The position numbers were made by a program, and so were the translations under genes. From assembly GCA_013215025.1 (NCBI GenBank), contig JABSRR010000054.1, positions 1-11,640 of the forward strand: DNA of 11,640 nucleotides, given 5' to 3'. Shown here one piece after another: positions 1 through 5,734 of this stretch (positions are counted from its first letter, which is position 1; each line of letters opens with the position of its first letter). The notes under the pieces are model-generated. The model did no database searches. It was not told where the DNA came from and saw only the letters and a program-made list of their open reading frames with translations. The stretch is from Pseudomonadales bacterium. GTDB taxonomy: Bacteria > Pseudomonadota > Gammaproteobacteria > Pseudomonadales > DT-91.

Positions 1-58
1 GCAACTTACTTATTTGTTTTTCAATTTCATCCTTATCATCAGCGTTTATTAAATTCAT
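1..58 (-). CDS. 5' end of an unidentified leftward gene (partial)
   Basis: An ATG at 58 reading leftward opens a frame that stays open to the window edge: 19 codons, MNLINADDKDEIEKQISKL. A GAGG Shine-Dalgarno sequence lies about 5 bases upstream of the ATG on this strand (complement of 63-66), which is better than most ribosome sites in this window and is the main reason to believe the start. The N-terminus is polar and charged, without a signal peptide. Too little is visible to assign a family. The dif-containing non-coding stretch lies immediately upstream. Confidence 0.5.
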   Translation of the reverse strand, partial: MNLINADDKDEIEKQISKL

Positions 59-383
59 ATTTACCTCAACTCATAAGTCAAAAAAAATCGCGGAGTGTCT
101 GCGGCTTGCCCGTAGAAACCGTTATTTTTATTTACTTATGAAAATCAAATTAGCCTTTATTCGGGGTATAAGTCGGCAAGCGCTTTGTTAGCATTTTTAA
201 CGTAGATCTATAAACCCAAAAACACGTTATTTTTAAGATTTTATTCTATCGGTATGCAGGTATCAGTGCCAGTTGGGGTTTAAGCGGCTAGCTTTTCATG
301 TGTATGGCTTTTAAATCGCTTAGCTTGCATAGCGTATCATCTGCATCATGTATCATTGCGTAAACTTTATAATTGTATAAATA

Positions 384-429
384 ATTATCCTAAACTTCGT
401 ATAATATATATTATGTTAAATAGGATAAT
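384..429. repeat. 9-bp inverted repeat framing dif
   Basis: ATTATCCTA (384-392) and TAGGATAAT (421-429) are perfect reverse complements. They frame the dif-like site almost exactly: the left arm ends one base before the XerC arm, and the right arm begins on the last base of the XerD arm. The centre of this repeat is one base off the centre of dif. It could be an accessory protein-binding site, a cruciform, or chance in AT-rich DNA. Confidence 0.5.
394..421 (+). other. dif: dif-like XerC/XerD chromosome dimer resolution site
   Basis: This 28-bp site has the layout of dif: an 11-bp XerC arm (ACTTCGTATAA, 394-404), a 6-bp centre (TATATA, 405-410) and an 11-bp XerD arm (TTATGTTAAAT, 411-421). 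The XerD arm is identical to the E. coli arm, the centre differs at one base from TGTATA, and the XerC arm agrees at 7 of 11. In total 23 of 28 positions match E. coli dif as I recall it. The inner part forms a perfect 14-bp palindrome (401-414), as expected of the two recombinase core sites. In known bacteria XerC and XerD resolve chromosome dimers at dif under FtsK control, and dif lies in the terminus region. The intergenic position also fits. No FtsK-orienting GGGNAGGG octamer was noticed in the window. The alternative is a dif-like attachment site of an integrative element, but no integrase or phage gene is present. Confidence 0.87.
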
Positions 430-512
430 AAGGCTGTAAGCTACTTGGGTTAAACCATCGCCCTTAGGATACTCATCACTTTATTGATAAACGTGTTTCG
501 ATTTAAAATACT

Positions 513-848
513 ATGTTAATGGATTTATCAATTCTCAATGAAGAACAATTGCTTAGCTGTGCCACTACTCTGGAGACAGTTTTAAATCGGCGCACCCATC
601 GACGCATCATTATGGGCGAAGATGTCATTGTGTCTGGTTCTTTATCGAAGGCCTTAAAGCTGCCGCAATTAATTTTGCAGCTGCAGTCACCACAGACGCG
701 AAAAAAGCAACAGGCCTCAGAGCAATTACAAACCATCTGGCAAACCTTATCAGAATCTACCCAGCTTGCTGTGCAACAAGAATTAAACTGGTATGATCCC
801 AAAGCTTTAGATTGGGACGATCCTCGATCCAATCGCAATCCGTTTTAG
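513..848 (+). CDS. Small protein of unknown function
   Basis: A 111-residue soluble protein that I do not recognise. It is predicted to be mostly helical and rich in Leu and Gln, with a basic stretch (NRRTHRRI) near residues 25-32 and a polar C-terminus ending in Asp/Arg/Asn. There is no signal peptide or membrane segment. Two ATGs (513 and 519) could be the start and no Shine-Dalgarno sequence decides between them. A weak promoter-like pair, TTGATA at 484-489 and AATACT at 507-512 with 17 bases between, would place transcription start near the second ATG, so leaderless translation is possible. The stop lies 5 bases before the ATG of the nitroreductase-family gene, so the two are probably co-transcribed. 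The overlapping frame on the other strand (503-838) is Cys-rich and looks like a shadow. Moderate confidence that this is a real gene. Confidence 0.55.
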   Translation: MLMDLSILNEEQLLSCATTLETVLNRRTHRRIIMGEDVIVSGSLSKALKLPQLILQLQSPQTRKKQQASEQLQTIWQTLSESTQLAVQQELNWYDPKALDWDDPRSNRNPF

Positions 849-853
849 ATTTT

Positions 854-1330
854 ATGACTGCAGAAAAAACTTATAAACCTTGGTCAGCTGGCCAAGAAAA
901 ATTTGGCAAGCGTTTTATTAAGCGCATTGGTAAATGGCAAACTTTTGTTTACGAAAAAACCAACGGTAAATTGTGGAATACTTTTCTGGGTGCGCCTTGC
1001 GCGATACTTACCACCATTGGTAGAAAATCCGGCGAGCCGCGCAAAACACCGCTGTTATATATGCGTGAAGGTAACGACGTTGTGATGGTGGCCTCGCAAG
1101 GTGGTTTTTCAACCATGCCGCTATGGTATCGAAATATTCAGGCTAATCCTGAGGTGTCGATTCAAATTGGCGCTGAAAAACGTCAAATGCGTGCACGAGA
1201 AGCGTCAGAATCTGAAAAAACGCTGCTTTGGCCGAAATTAGACGCGATTTATGAAGGATATAAGGAGTATCGCGCCCGTACTGAAGGCATTCGCGATATC
1301 CCTATTCTGATATTTTCAGCGATTGATTAG
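854..1330 (+). CDS. Nitroreductase family deazaflavin-dependent oxidoreductase
   Basis: A protein of about 158 residues of the deazaflavin (F420)-dependent nitroreductase family (DUF385/Ddn-like), a split-barrel flavin-binding fold. Family hallmarks are visible in order: TTIGRKSGEPRKTPLLY (about residues 55-71), a beta segment VVMVASQGG, then PLWYRNIQANPEV and the C-terminal LWPKLDAIYEGYKEYRART followed by a hydrophobic strand IPILIF. Known members bind F420 or related cofactors and reduce varied substrates in the cytoplasm; the substrate here cannot be inferred. The ATG at 854 was chosen because it follows the upstream stop by 5 bases and gives the usual family length. A TTG at 812 in the same frame would overlap the upstream gene by 37 bases and adds residues atypical of the family. 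Neither has a clear ribosome site. The stop overlaps the stop of the converging amidohydrolase gene by 4 bases. Confidence 0.85.
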   Translation: MTAEKTYKPWSAGQEKFGKRFIKRIGKWQTFVYEKTNGKLWNTFLGAPCAILTTIGRKSGEPRKTPLLYMREGNDVVMVASQGGFSTMPLWYRNIQANPEVSIQIGAEKRQMRAREASESEKTLLWPKLDAIYEGYKEYRARTEGIRDIPILIFSAID

Positions 1331-2520
1331 TCGCTGATTCGAAGTATTCGAGCAGCATTGCCACGCATAATGGCTCGCTGCTGCTGCTGATTTAAGGTTT
1401 CCATTTCAGCTAACATTTCAGCTGGCGCTTCTAAGCCCTCAGGGTGTGGAAAATCTGAACCATTTATTAAGCATTCATCGCCTAGGTAATTTACTAATGC
1501 GGGTATGTTTTCTTCAAAAAAGGGTACCACGGCGCAGTGTTGTTTGAACTGTGTTGACGGTTTTTCACTCGGTTTACCAAAGCGCCATTTATCTTTATGG
1601 TCTGCCATGCGGTAGATCTTATCTAAGTTTGATAATGTCTCAAATACCCAGCTCGCGCCAAATTCAATTATGGCTATTTGTAAGCTTGGGTGGCGCCCAA
1701 AAACATTGTGGCACAGCATCGCAGCAATATGGTCGGTGATGGTTCTTGCACCAATGCCCCAAAAGGTATTTAAGGCTGAAAATCGATGTATTGGTGGATT
1801 CGCGGGCTCTCCCCATTGGGCAGCATAGCTTTCGTTGTAGTTAGTTTCGCCAATGTGAAAACATATCACTACCCCCGCCTCTGCCGCGCGCGCCCAAAAT
1901 GGATCAAAATATGGGTCACCGGGCGATTTACCATTGATTGCGCCACAGGGTAAATGCAGTAATCTAACGCCAGCCGCAATTAATCGTTCGAGTTCTTCAA
2001 TTGCCGGTGCTAGTTGATTAAGACTTAGACAGGCTGAGGCATAGATTCGTTGGTCGGCGCCATAGCCCCAGTCTTCTTCAACCCAGCGATTAAAGGCACG
2101 ATAGCTAGGGTATTCTAATTCGCTGAAGCGACTTAAATGGTGTTGCACGGTGACCCCAAGCGTTGGCAGCATTACGCTGGCTTCGACGTTTTGCGCATCC
2201 ATTACCGCTAAGCGGGCAGCTTTTTGCATCATATAGGCATGATCACGTGGGCAAATTGGATTTAAATTAACCGCCCCACTGTCACTGTTCTCCCCTTTAA
2301 AAAATGCTTTCAGTAGCCCGGGTGCGCCAACAAAGTCATTTTGAATCACCGAGGTAAAATGCAGGCGTTGGTCAGCAATCATCATGCGCCCTAAGCCATC
2401 AGGTTTAGTGCGATCAGGTCTTATCGCGCTGGCTTTAAATTTTGCCTCAATATGACGGCTAAAACAGTCATCCGGTTCGTAATAATGCGCATCAAAATCT
2501 ATGTATGAGTAGTTTTGCAT
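1327..2520 (-). CDS. Amidohydrolase-2 family metal-dependent hydrolase
   Basis: A 397-residue TIM-barrel enzyme of the amidohydrolase-2 family (PF04909), which includes decarboxylases and hydrolases acting on aromatic or carboxylated substrates. The N-terminal metal-site motif DFDAHYYEP (His12, Glu15), a mid-barrel CFHIGE segment, FGRHPSLQIAIIEFGASWV, and the C-terminal GSDFPHPEG (Asp356, His359) followed by GNAARIL are all typical. There is no signal peptide, so it is probably cytoplasmic. The frame can start at a GTG (2523) or the adjacent ATG (2520); ATG is preferred. The upstream hydrolase gene ends in TAA right before this GTG-ATG, so the two are translationally coupled. The substrate is unknown; homologues with this HxxEP pattern are widespread in bacteria that degrade aromatics or steroids, so a catabolic role is plausible but not shown. 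Confidence 0.88.
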   Translation of the reverse strand: MQNYSYIDFDAHYYEPDDCFSRHIEAKFKASAIRPDRTKPDGLGRMMIADQRLHFTSVIQNDFVGAPGLLKAFFKGENSDSGAVNLNPICPRDHAYMMQKAARLAVMDAQNVEASVMLPTLGVTVQHHLSRFSELEYPSYRAFNRWVEEDWGYGADQRIYASACLSLNQLAPAIEELERLIAAGVRLLHLPCGAINGKSPGDPYFDPFWARAAEAGVVICFHIGETNYNESYAAQWGEPANPPIHRFSALNTFWGIGARTITDHIAAMLCHNVFGRHPSLQIAIIEFGASWVFETLSNLDKIYRMADHKDKWRFGKPSEKPSTQFKQHCAVVPFFEENIPALVNYLGDECLINGSDFPHPEGLEAPAEMLAEMETLNQQQQRAIMRGNAARILRISD

Positions 2521-2523
2521 CAC

Positions 2524-3174
2524 TTATCCGTAGCGTTGATCAGCAACAAAGGGATTGCTTTGGCGTTCTTCACCAATGGTTGAGACCGGGCCATGACCAG
2601 GAATAAACTGCACCTCATCCCCAAGGTTAAATAATTTTTGTTGAATCGAGTCAATCAGCTGTTGATGATTGCCACCCGGGAAATCGGTACGGCCTATAGA
2701 GCCTTTAAATAATACATCACCGACCATCGCAACTTTTGTTTCTGCATGAAAGAACACGATATGCCCTGGGGTATGTCCCGGACAATGGTGCACGGCCAAA
2801 CGCTGTTGCCCAAAGCAAACTTCATCGCCCTGCTCTAGCCATCGGTCTGGTGTAAAGGTCTCGGTGGCAGGAAACTGCATCATCTCGGCGTATTGTGGAA
2901 TATCGTCAAGCCAATATTTATCCGCTATATGTGGCCCTTCTATCGGTACTTGATATTGCTCAGCGATGGCCTTCGCAGCACCCACATGGTCTAAATGGCC
3001 GTGTGTAAGAAAGATTTTTTCAAGCTGCATGCCTGCATCTTCGATCAATTTAATAAGTGTTGCTTGCTCGCCGCCGGGATCAACCAGTGCGGCTTTGCCA
3101 CTGTCTCGGCAAAATAAAATGGAACAATTTTGCTGGAAATGGGTGACGGGACAGATTGATATAGAAAAACTCAT
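2524..3174 (-). CDS. gloC: GloC/YcbL-type metallo-beta-lactamase-fold hydrolase (type II glyoxalase)
   Basis: A 216-residue MBL-fold hydrolase that closely resembles E. coli YcbL/GloC (about 215 residues), a type II glyoxalase hydrolysing S-lactoylglutathione. The N-terminus CPVTHFQQNCSILFC is typical. The zinc motif THGHLDHVGAA supplies His58, His60, Asp62 and His63. CPGHTPGHIVFF, GDVLFKGSIGRTDFPGG and IPGHGP provide the remaining ligands, and the ending (ERQSNPFV) also matches the family. It is cytoplasmic. The ATG at 3174 is preferred over a GTG at 3183 because it matches the family N-terminus; the ribosome site is weak. It lies 69 bases downstream of the PhaD-like regulator on the same strand and directly abuts the amidohydrolase gene, so a single transcript from phaD is possible. 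No terminator was seen between them. Confidence 0.9.
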   Translation of the reverse strand: MSFSISICPVTHFQQNCSILFCRDSGKAALVDPGGEQATLIKLIEDAGMQLEKIFLTHGHLDHVGAAKAIAEQYQVPIEGPHIADKYWLDDIPQYAEMMQFPATETFTPDRWLEQGDEVCFGQQRLAVHHCPGHTPGHIVFFHAETKVAMVGDVLFKGSIGRTDFPGGNHQQLIDSIQQKLFNLGDEVQFIPGHGPVSTIGEERQSNPFVADQRYG

Positions 3175-3243
3175 AACACTCACTAGAAAAGCTAAAACGC
3201 TAGTTTAAACGATTGCCGCGTTCAGCTGTTAATGAATAAACGG

Positions 3244-3873
3244 CTAAGTTTTATCTTTGTACAGTGATTGAATCGCATTGGCGAAATCTAATTGCTGTTC
3301 ACCCGCATATGGCACCAGTAAATTTAATACATGATATACAGCTTGATGAATTTGTTTTTCCATCGCCCGATCAGGGTGCGTTAGCTGTTGATAAGGAAAC
3401 CAATAAACCACCGATAAATTGATGGTTTCTGCAAGCCAGGCGCTGTCGATAGTGCTGCGATTGAGAGCATCTTGACCTATCAAATTTTGACACAGAGTCT
3501 CTATGGTAGAAAATTTCAGCTGCATGAGTCGGCGAAATTTTTTCTCTAACTCAGGGTAACGCATCATTAATTCGGTTGAATTAAGATAGAAAAATCGAAA
3601 TTTGTAAATCTCTTCAAACACGACATAAATAAATAGCCAGTGTTCTTCAAGGCTTAACGGGTCTGATATGGATTGATGCAGTAATGACGATAGCTCGTTA
3701 TCAAAGCGCTGATACAAAGCCATGATAATGCTTTCTTTGCCTTTGAAATGGTAGTAAAGATTGCCGGGGCTGATATCCATTTCGTTAGCGATATCAACGG
3801 TGGTGATGTTTTGTTCACCTTCGTGATTGAAGAGGTCTAGGCTGGTCAGTAGGATGCGTTCGCGGGTTTTCAT
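3244..3873 (-). CDS. phaD: PhaD-like TetR-family transcriptional regulator
   Basis: A 209-residue TetR/AcrR regulator. The N-terminal helix-turn-helix spans about residues 5-50 and ends in ISPGNLYYHFKGKE. The start MKTRERIL, the LFN.EGE segment and ISPGNLYYHFKGKE strongly resemble Pseudomonas PhaD, which activates the phasin genes of the PHA cluster in response to an intermediate of PHA metabolism. The C-terminal ligand-binding part (residues 60-209) is more divergent, with aromatic runs such as YKFRFFYL and VVYWFPYQQL that may line a lipid-like pocket. Placement directly downstream of a phasin gene on the same strand supports the assignment. ATG at 3873 is the only sensible start; no clear ribosome site precedes it. 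A terminator separates it from the phasin, so it probably has its own promoter or depends on read-through. Confidence 0.82.
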   Translation of the reverse strand: MKTRERILLTSLDLFNHEGEQNITTVDIANEMDISPGNLYYHFKGKESIIMALYQRFDNELSSLLHQSISDPLSLEEHWLFIYVVFEEIYKFRFFYLNSTELMMRYPELEKKFRRLMQLKFSTIETLCQNLIGQDALNRSTIDSAWLAETINLSVVYWFPYQQLTHPDRAMEKQIHQAVYHVLNLLVPYAGEQQLDFANAIQSLYKDKT

Positions 3874-3934
3874 ATAAGGTCTTTAGTTAAACAACTCAGA
3901 CTTTTACCCTACTGATTAATGATTTTTTTTACAA

Positions 3935-3959
3935 GAAAAAAGGGGAGCTTATGCTCCCC
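3935..3959 (-). terminator. Intrinsic terminator of the phasin gene
   Basis: A perfect 7-bp GC-rich stem (GGGGAGC at 3942-3948 and GCTCCCC at 3953-3959) with a 4-base loop is followed, on the minus strand, by six T residues and then C (complement of 3935-3941). It lies about 50 bases beyond the phasin stop and upstream of the PhaD-like gene. On the plus strand the hairpin is followed by AAACGG, so it should act in the leftward direction only. Confidence 0.88.
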
Positions 3960-3971
3960 AAACGGCTCAGA

Positions 3972-3991
3972 AAGTAACGTTGCCGTTACTT
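3972..3991 (-). other. Second 3'-UTR hairpin of the phasin mRNA with a GCAA tetraloop
   Basis: AAGTAACG (3972-3979) and CGTTACTT (3984-3991) form a perfect 8-bp stem. Read leftward, the loop is GCAA, a GNRA-type tetraloop that stabilises RNA hairpins. No T tract follows it, so it is not a terminator alone. It sits between the phasin stop codon and the terminator hairpin and may protect the mRNA 3' end. Confidence 0.65.
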
Positions 3992-4009
3992 AAAAACTGA
4001 TGATAAAAC

Positions 4010-4417
4010 TTATGCTTTAGCAGAGGCTTTTTTAGCAGCTTTTTTAGCAGGCGCTTTTTTCTCGCCTAAAGCGTCAATTAACTGATCAAGCTTCTTAGAG
4101 ATTTCGTCAAGCTTGTCTTCTTTTGAAAAGCTTAAGCTTTCTTTCACTTGAGACAAACGCTCTTCAAGCGATGCTGTAGACTTTTCTTTAGCTTCAGTGA
4201 TTTTATCAGAAGTTTCACCTTCTAACTTTTTGCCTTTTGCAACTAATTCTTCGAATAAGCGGCTAGATTCTTTATTCATTTTTTCAGAAACTTCGCCATA
4301 CTTTTCTTGCGCTTCATCTAAGGCTTTGCCATAAGCACCAAGGCCAGCTAGCCAGATGTTTTTCGCCGTTTCAGATGCTTTTTCTGCAACTTCTTTTAAG
4401 TCTTTTTTGTCAGCCAT
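4010..4417 (-). CDS. Phasin (PHA granule-associated protein, PhaI/PhaF type)
   Basis: A 135-residue phasin of the PhaI/PhaF family, which coats polyhydroxyalkanoate granules. The N-terminal part carries the family signature NIWLAGLGAYGKALDEA (about residues 20-36), the hydrophobic face that contacts granules. The middle (40-118) is a highly charged, heptad-like helical region expected to form a coiled coil. Residues 120-135 are almost only Lys, Ala and Pro (KKAPAKKAAKKASAKA), like a very short version of the DNA-binding tail of Pseudomonas PhaF. The ATG at 4417 is chosen because GGAG lies 8 bases upstream; a longer TTG-started frame from 4432 would run over that site. It is divergent from the hemerythrin-like gene and ends in a two-hairpin terminator region. 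Its likely regulator, PhaD, is the next gene downstream. Confidence 0.9.
   Translation of the reverse strand: MADKKDLKEVAEKASETAKNIWLAGLGAYGKALDEAQEKYGEVSEKMNKESSRLFEELVAKGKKLEGETSDKITEAKEKSTASLEERLSQVKESLSFSKEDKLDEISKKLDQLIDALGEKKAPAKKAAKKASAKA
4026..4049 (-). repeat. Tandem 12-bp repeat coding the Lys/Ala tail of the phasin
   Basis: Two perfect adjacent copies of GCTTTTTTAGCA (4026-4037 and 4038-4049), with a partial third at 4052-4060, encode the AKKA-type repeats of the phasin C-terminus. The unit is four codons, so gain or loss of units would change tail length without shifting the frame. Confidence 0.8.
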
Positions 4418-4470
4418 GATATTGTCTCCCAAGTAGTTAAATATTGATGATGGTTAATTTAATCGCTTTG

Positions 4471-4490
4471 TTTAGAATACACATACTAAA
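4471..4490. promoter_or_regulatory. Candidate PhaD operator in the phasin/hemerythrin divergent promoter
   Basis: A 20-bp imperfect palindrome: outer arms TTTAG (4471-4475) and CTAAA (4486-4490) are perfect, and 7 of 10 positions agree between half-sites. It lies about 54 bases upstream of the phasin ATG and 46 bases upstream of the hemerythrin-like ATG. It overlaps -10-like hexamers for both directions (TAGAAT at 4473-4478 rightward, TATTCT on the complement of 4474-4479 leftward). Good -35 boxes were not found on either strand. TetR-family regulators bind inverted repeats of about this size; assignment to PhaD is inferred from proximity. Confidence 0.4.
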
Positions 4491-4536
4491 AAAAACAAAT
4501 ATGATGAAAAAAACCAAAAAGATATGAGTTAGCGAT

Positions 4537-5520
4537 ATGTTAAATATTTTTCAGCGCAAAGATAAACATGATCAAAAAGCACCGGTAGACGATTTTGAGT
4601 CGGTGCCTGCCTATATTGCCAATATGCAAGACGAGCATAAATATATTACTGAGCTGACACGTGTGTTAAAACAACAACTGGCTGAATACAGCATCGGTAA
4701 AGAGCCTGACTATGTCTTGATTGCCAAAACGGTAGAACATATGCAGGAGCTGCCGCAAAAATTTGATGCCGAACAAAAGGTCAATATGATCAATACCTTG
4801 ATCGAACTCGACCCTGAAAAACATATTGAGCTTGAAACGCTATTATCCGAAAAGCACGAAATTCAAAACGTCAGTGCGCAGGTGGTTGCTGCCCTCACCG
4901 CTTTATTGCGCAAACACGATACCCTGCAGGATGAGGAGCTGAAGATATTTTTACGCAATTATGTAGAACTGTTTGAGAGCCATATTCAAATTGAGCAAAA
5001 AGTGCTGTTCCCCTTAATGGAAAAATACCTTTCGTCAACCGAGCTAAAGCAGTTTGCTGAAGTTTCAAAAATAGATATAAAACAGATACTTGAGCAAGAC
5101 TTCTCAAGTGTTTTAGGCGATCGCTACGACGACATCAGCCTAGATATTAAGGCCCGCTGGGAAGGCGTTGAAGAGGCCGCTACAGATTTCGCCTTATCCG
5201 AGTTTTTTAGTATTGGCGCACTCTTTGAATCGATTGAGCCACTCAGTATATCCAGTGCCGAAATATCAAGCATTATTAAACGCACCAGCCAAGCGATGTT
5301 ATCGACAAACAAGGCCTGCTGTATTGATCTTTTATCGAAACGCCAATCTTCCGGCAGTGATTACTTGGAAAAGCCTATCAGTGCAGCACTAGACTGCTTT
5401 GAAGCCTATGTGACCGGCATGAGCGAGATCGGCTCGGTATTAAAGCAGACTAAAAACCAAGTTTATGAGCCCTATACCAGCCGCAAAGCCTATTTCAGTG
5501 TGTCGAATCAAACGGAATAG
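4537..5520 (+). CDS. Hemerythrin-like (HHE) domain protein with degenerate metal site
   Basis: A 327-residue protein with an N-terminal hemerythrin HHE-like four-helix domain (about residues 25-165) and an unrecognised C-terminal region (about 170-327). Visible metal-ligand candidates are His34 (QDEHKY), His107 (SEKHE), His149 and Glu153 (ESHIQIEQKVLFPLME). The helix-2 segment, which in typical family members ends in a His-His pair before a Pro-Lys-Glu-Asp-like stretch, reads LPQKFDAEQK here, so Asp77-Ala78 replace the two His. The di-iron site is therefore either altered or lost. The C-terminal region is soluble, with two adjacent Cys near residue 263, and I cannot name it. There is no signal peptide or membrane helix. 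It is divergent from the phasin gene with a shared 119-base promoter region, which suggests a link to PHA granules or to stress in PHA-storing cells. The ribosome site is weak. Confidence 0.75.
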   Translation: MLNIFQRKDKHDQKAPVDDFESVPAYIANMQDEHKYITELTRVLKQQLAEYSIGKEPDYVLIAKTVEHMQELPQKFDAEQKVNMINTLIELDPEKHIELETLLSEKHEIQNVSAQVVAALTALLRKHDTLQDEELKIFLRNYVELFESHIQIEQKVLFPLMEKYLSSTELKQFAEVSKIDIKQILEQDFSSVLGDRYDDISLDIKARWEGVEEAATDFALSEFFSIGALFESIEPLSISSAEISSIIKRTSQAMLSTNKACCIDLLSKRQSSGSDYLEKPISAALDCFEAYVTGMSEIGSVLKQTKNQVYEPYTSRKAYFSVSNQTE

Positions 5521-5717
5521 TCGAAGCAGCAAGCTCCGAACCACATATTCTTGCGTACAGTTTAAAAGATTACCTTGATAGGCTACTGGCTGTATCTAGC
5601 GCTCATCTTATCGGTGGTTAATCAACTTAGGCAGTCAATTTGTATCCGCTTGTGGTGATCAGGCTATTTCACTGGCTAGTTGCATAGCGAAGCTCTATTA
5701 TATACTGCTGTTATCTC

Positions 5718-5722
5718 AAGGA
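5718..5722 (+). promoter_or_regulatory. Ribosome binding site of prc
   Basis: AAGGA lies 12 bases before the ATG at 5735, a rather long spacing. No other purine-rich site is nearer. A weak promoter-like pair lies upstream: TTGCAT at 5680-5685 and TATACT at 5701-5706 with only 15 bases between. The rest of the 214-base gap after the hemerythrin-like gene shows no gene or terminator. Confidence 0.45.
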
Positions 5723-5734
5723 TTAAAGATTCGT

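Larger units (their letters stand above)
59..512. other. 454-base AT-rich non-coding stretch containing dif
   Basis: No convincing gene was found here on either strand. The only ATG-started frames are very short (for example 17 codons from 138) and lack ribosome sites. The stretch contains the dif-like site at 394-421 with its flanking inverted repeat (384-429). It also holds a 7-bp inverted repeat, CATAAGT at 72-78 and ACTTATG at 134-140, whose meaning is unknown. It must contain promoters for the leftward gene starting at 58 and the rightward gene at 513, but no sigma-70 promoter with both boxes well matched could be picked. Confidence 0.6.

Noticed and set aside
138..191. 17-codon frame starting with ATG in the dif region.
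   Set aside because: No ribosome site and too short to support.
393..405. Thirteen bases (AACTTCGTATAAT) identical to part of the phage P1 loxP site.
   Set aside because: The right half is not a loxP arm but an exact XerD arm, so dif explains the site fully; the loxP match is partial and probably coincidental.
511..521. A second XerD-arm-like sequence (CTATGTTAATG).
   Set aside because: Only 8 of 11 positions match and no XerC arm precedes it.
503..838. Leftward open frame of 111 codons opposite the small rightward gene.
   Set aside because: Cys-rich, unlikely composition with no start signal; it looks like a shadow of the plus-strand frame.
812..853. Upstream TTG start for the nitroreductase-family gene.
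   Set aside because: No ribosome site, overlaps the preceding gene and adds residues not expected in the family.
4418..4432. TTG start giving a five-residue longer phasin.
   Set aside because: It would translate through the GGAG ribosome site that serves the ATG at 4417.
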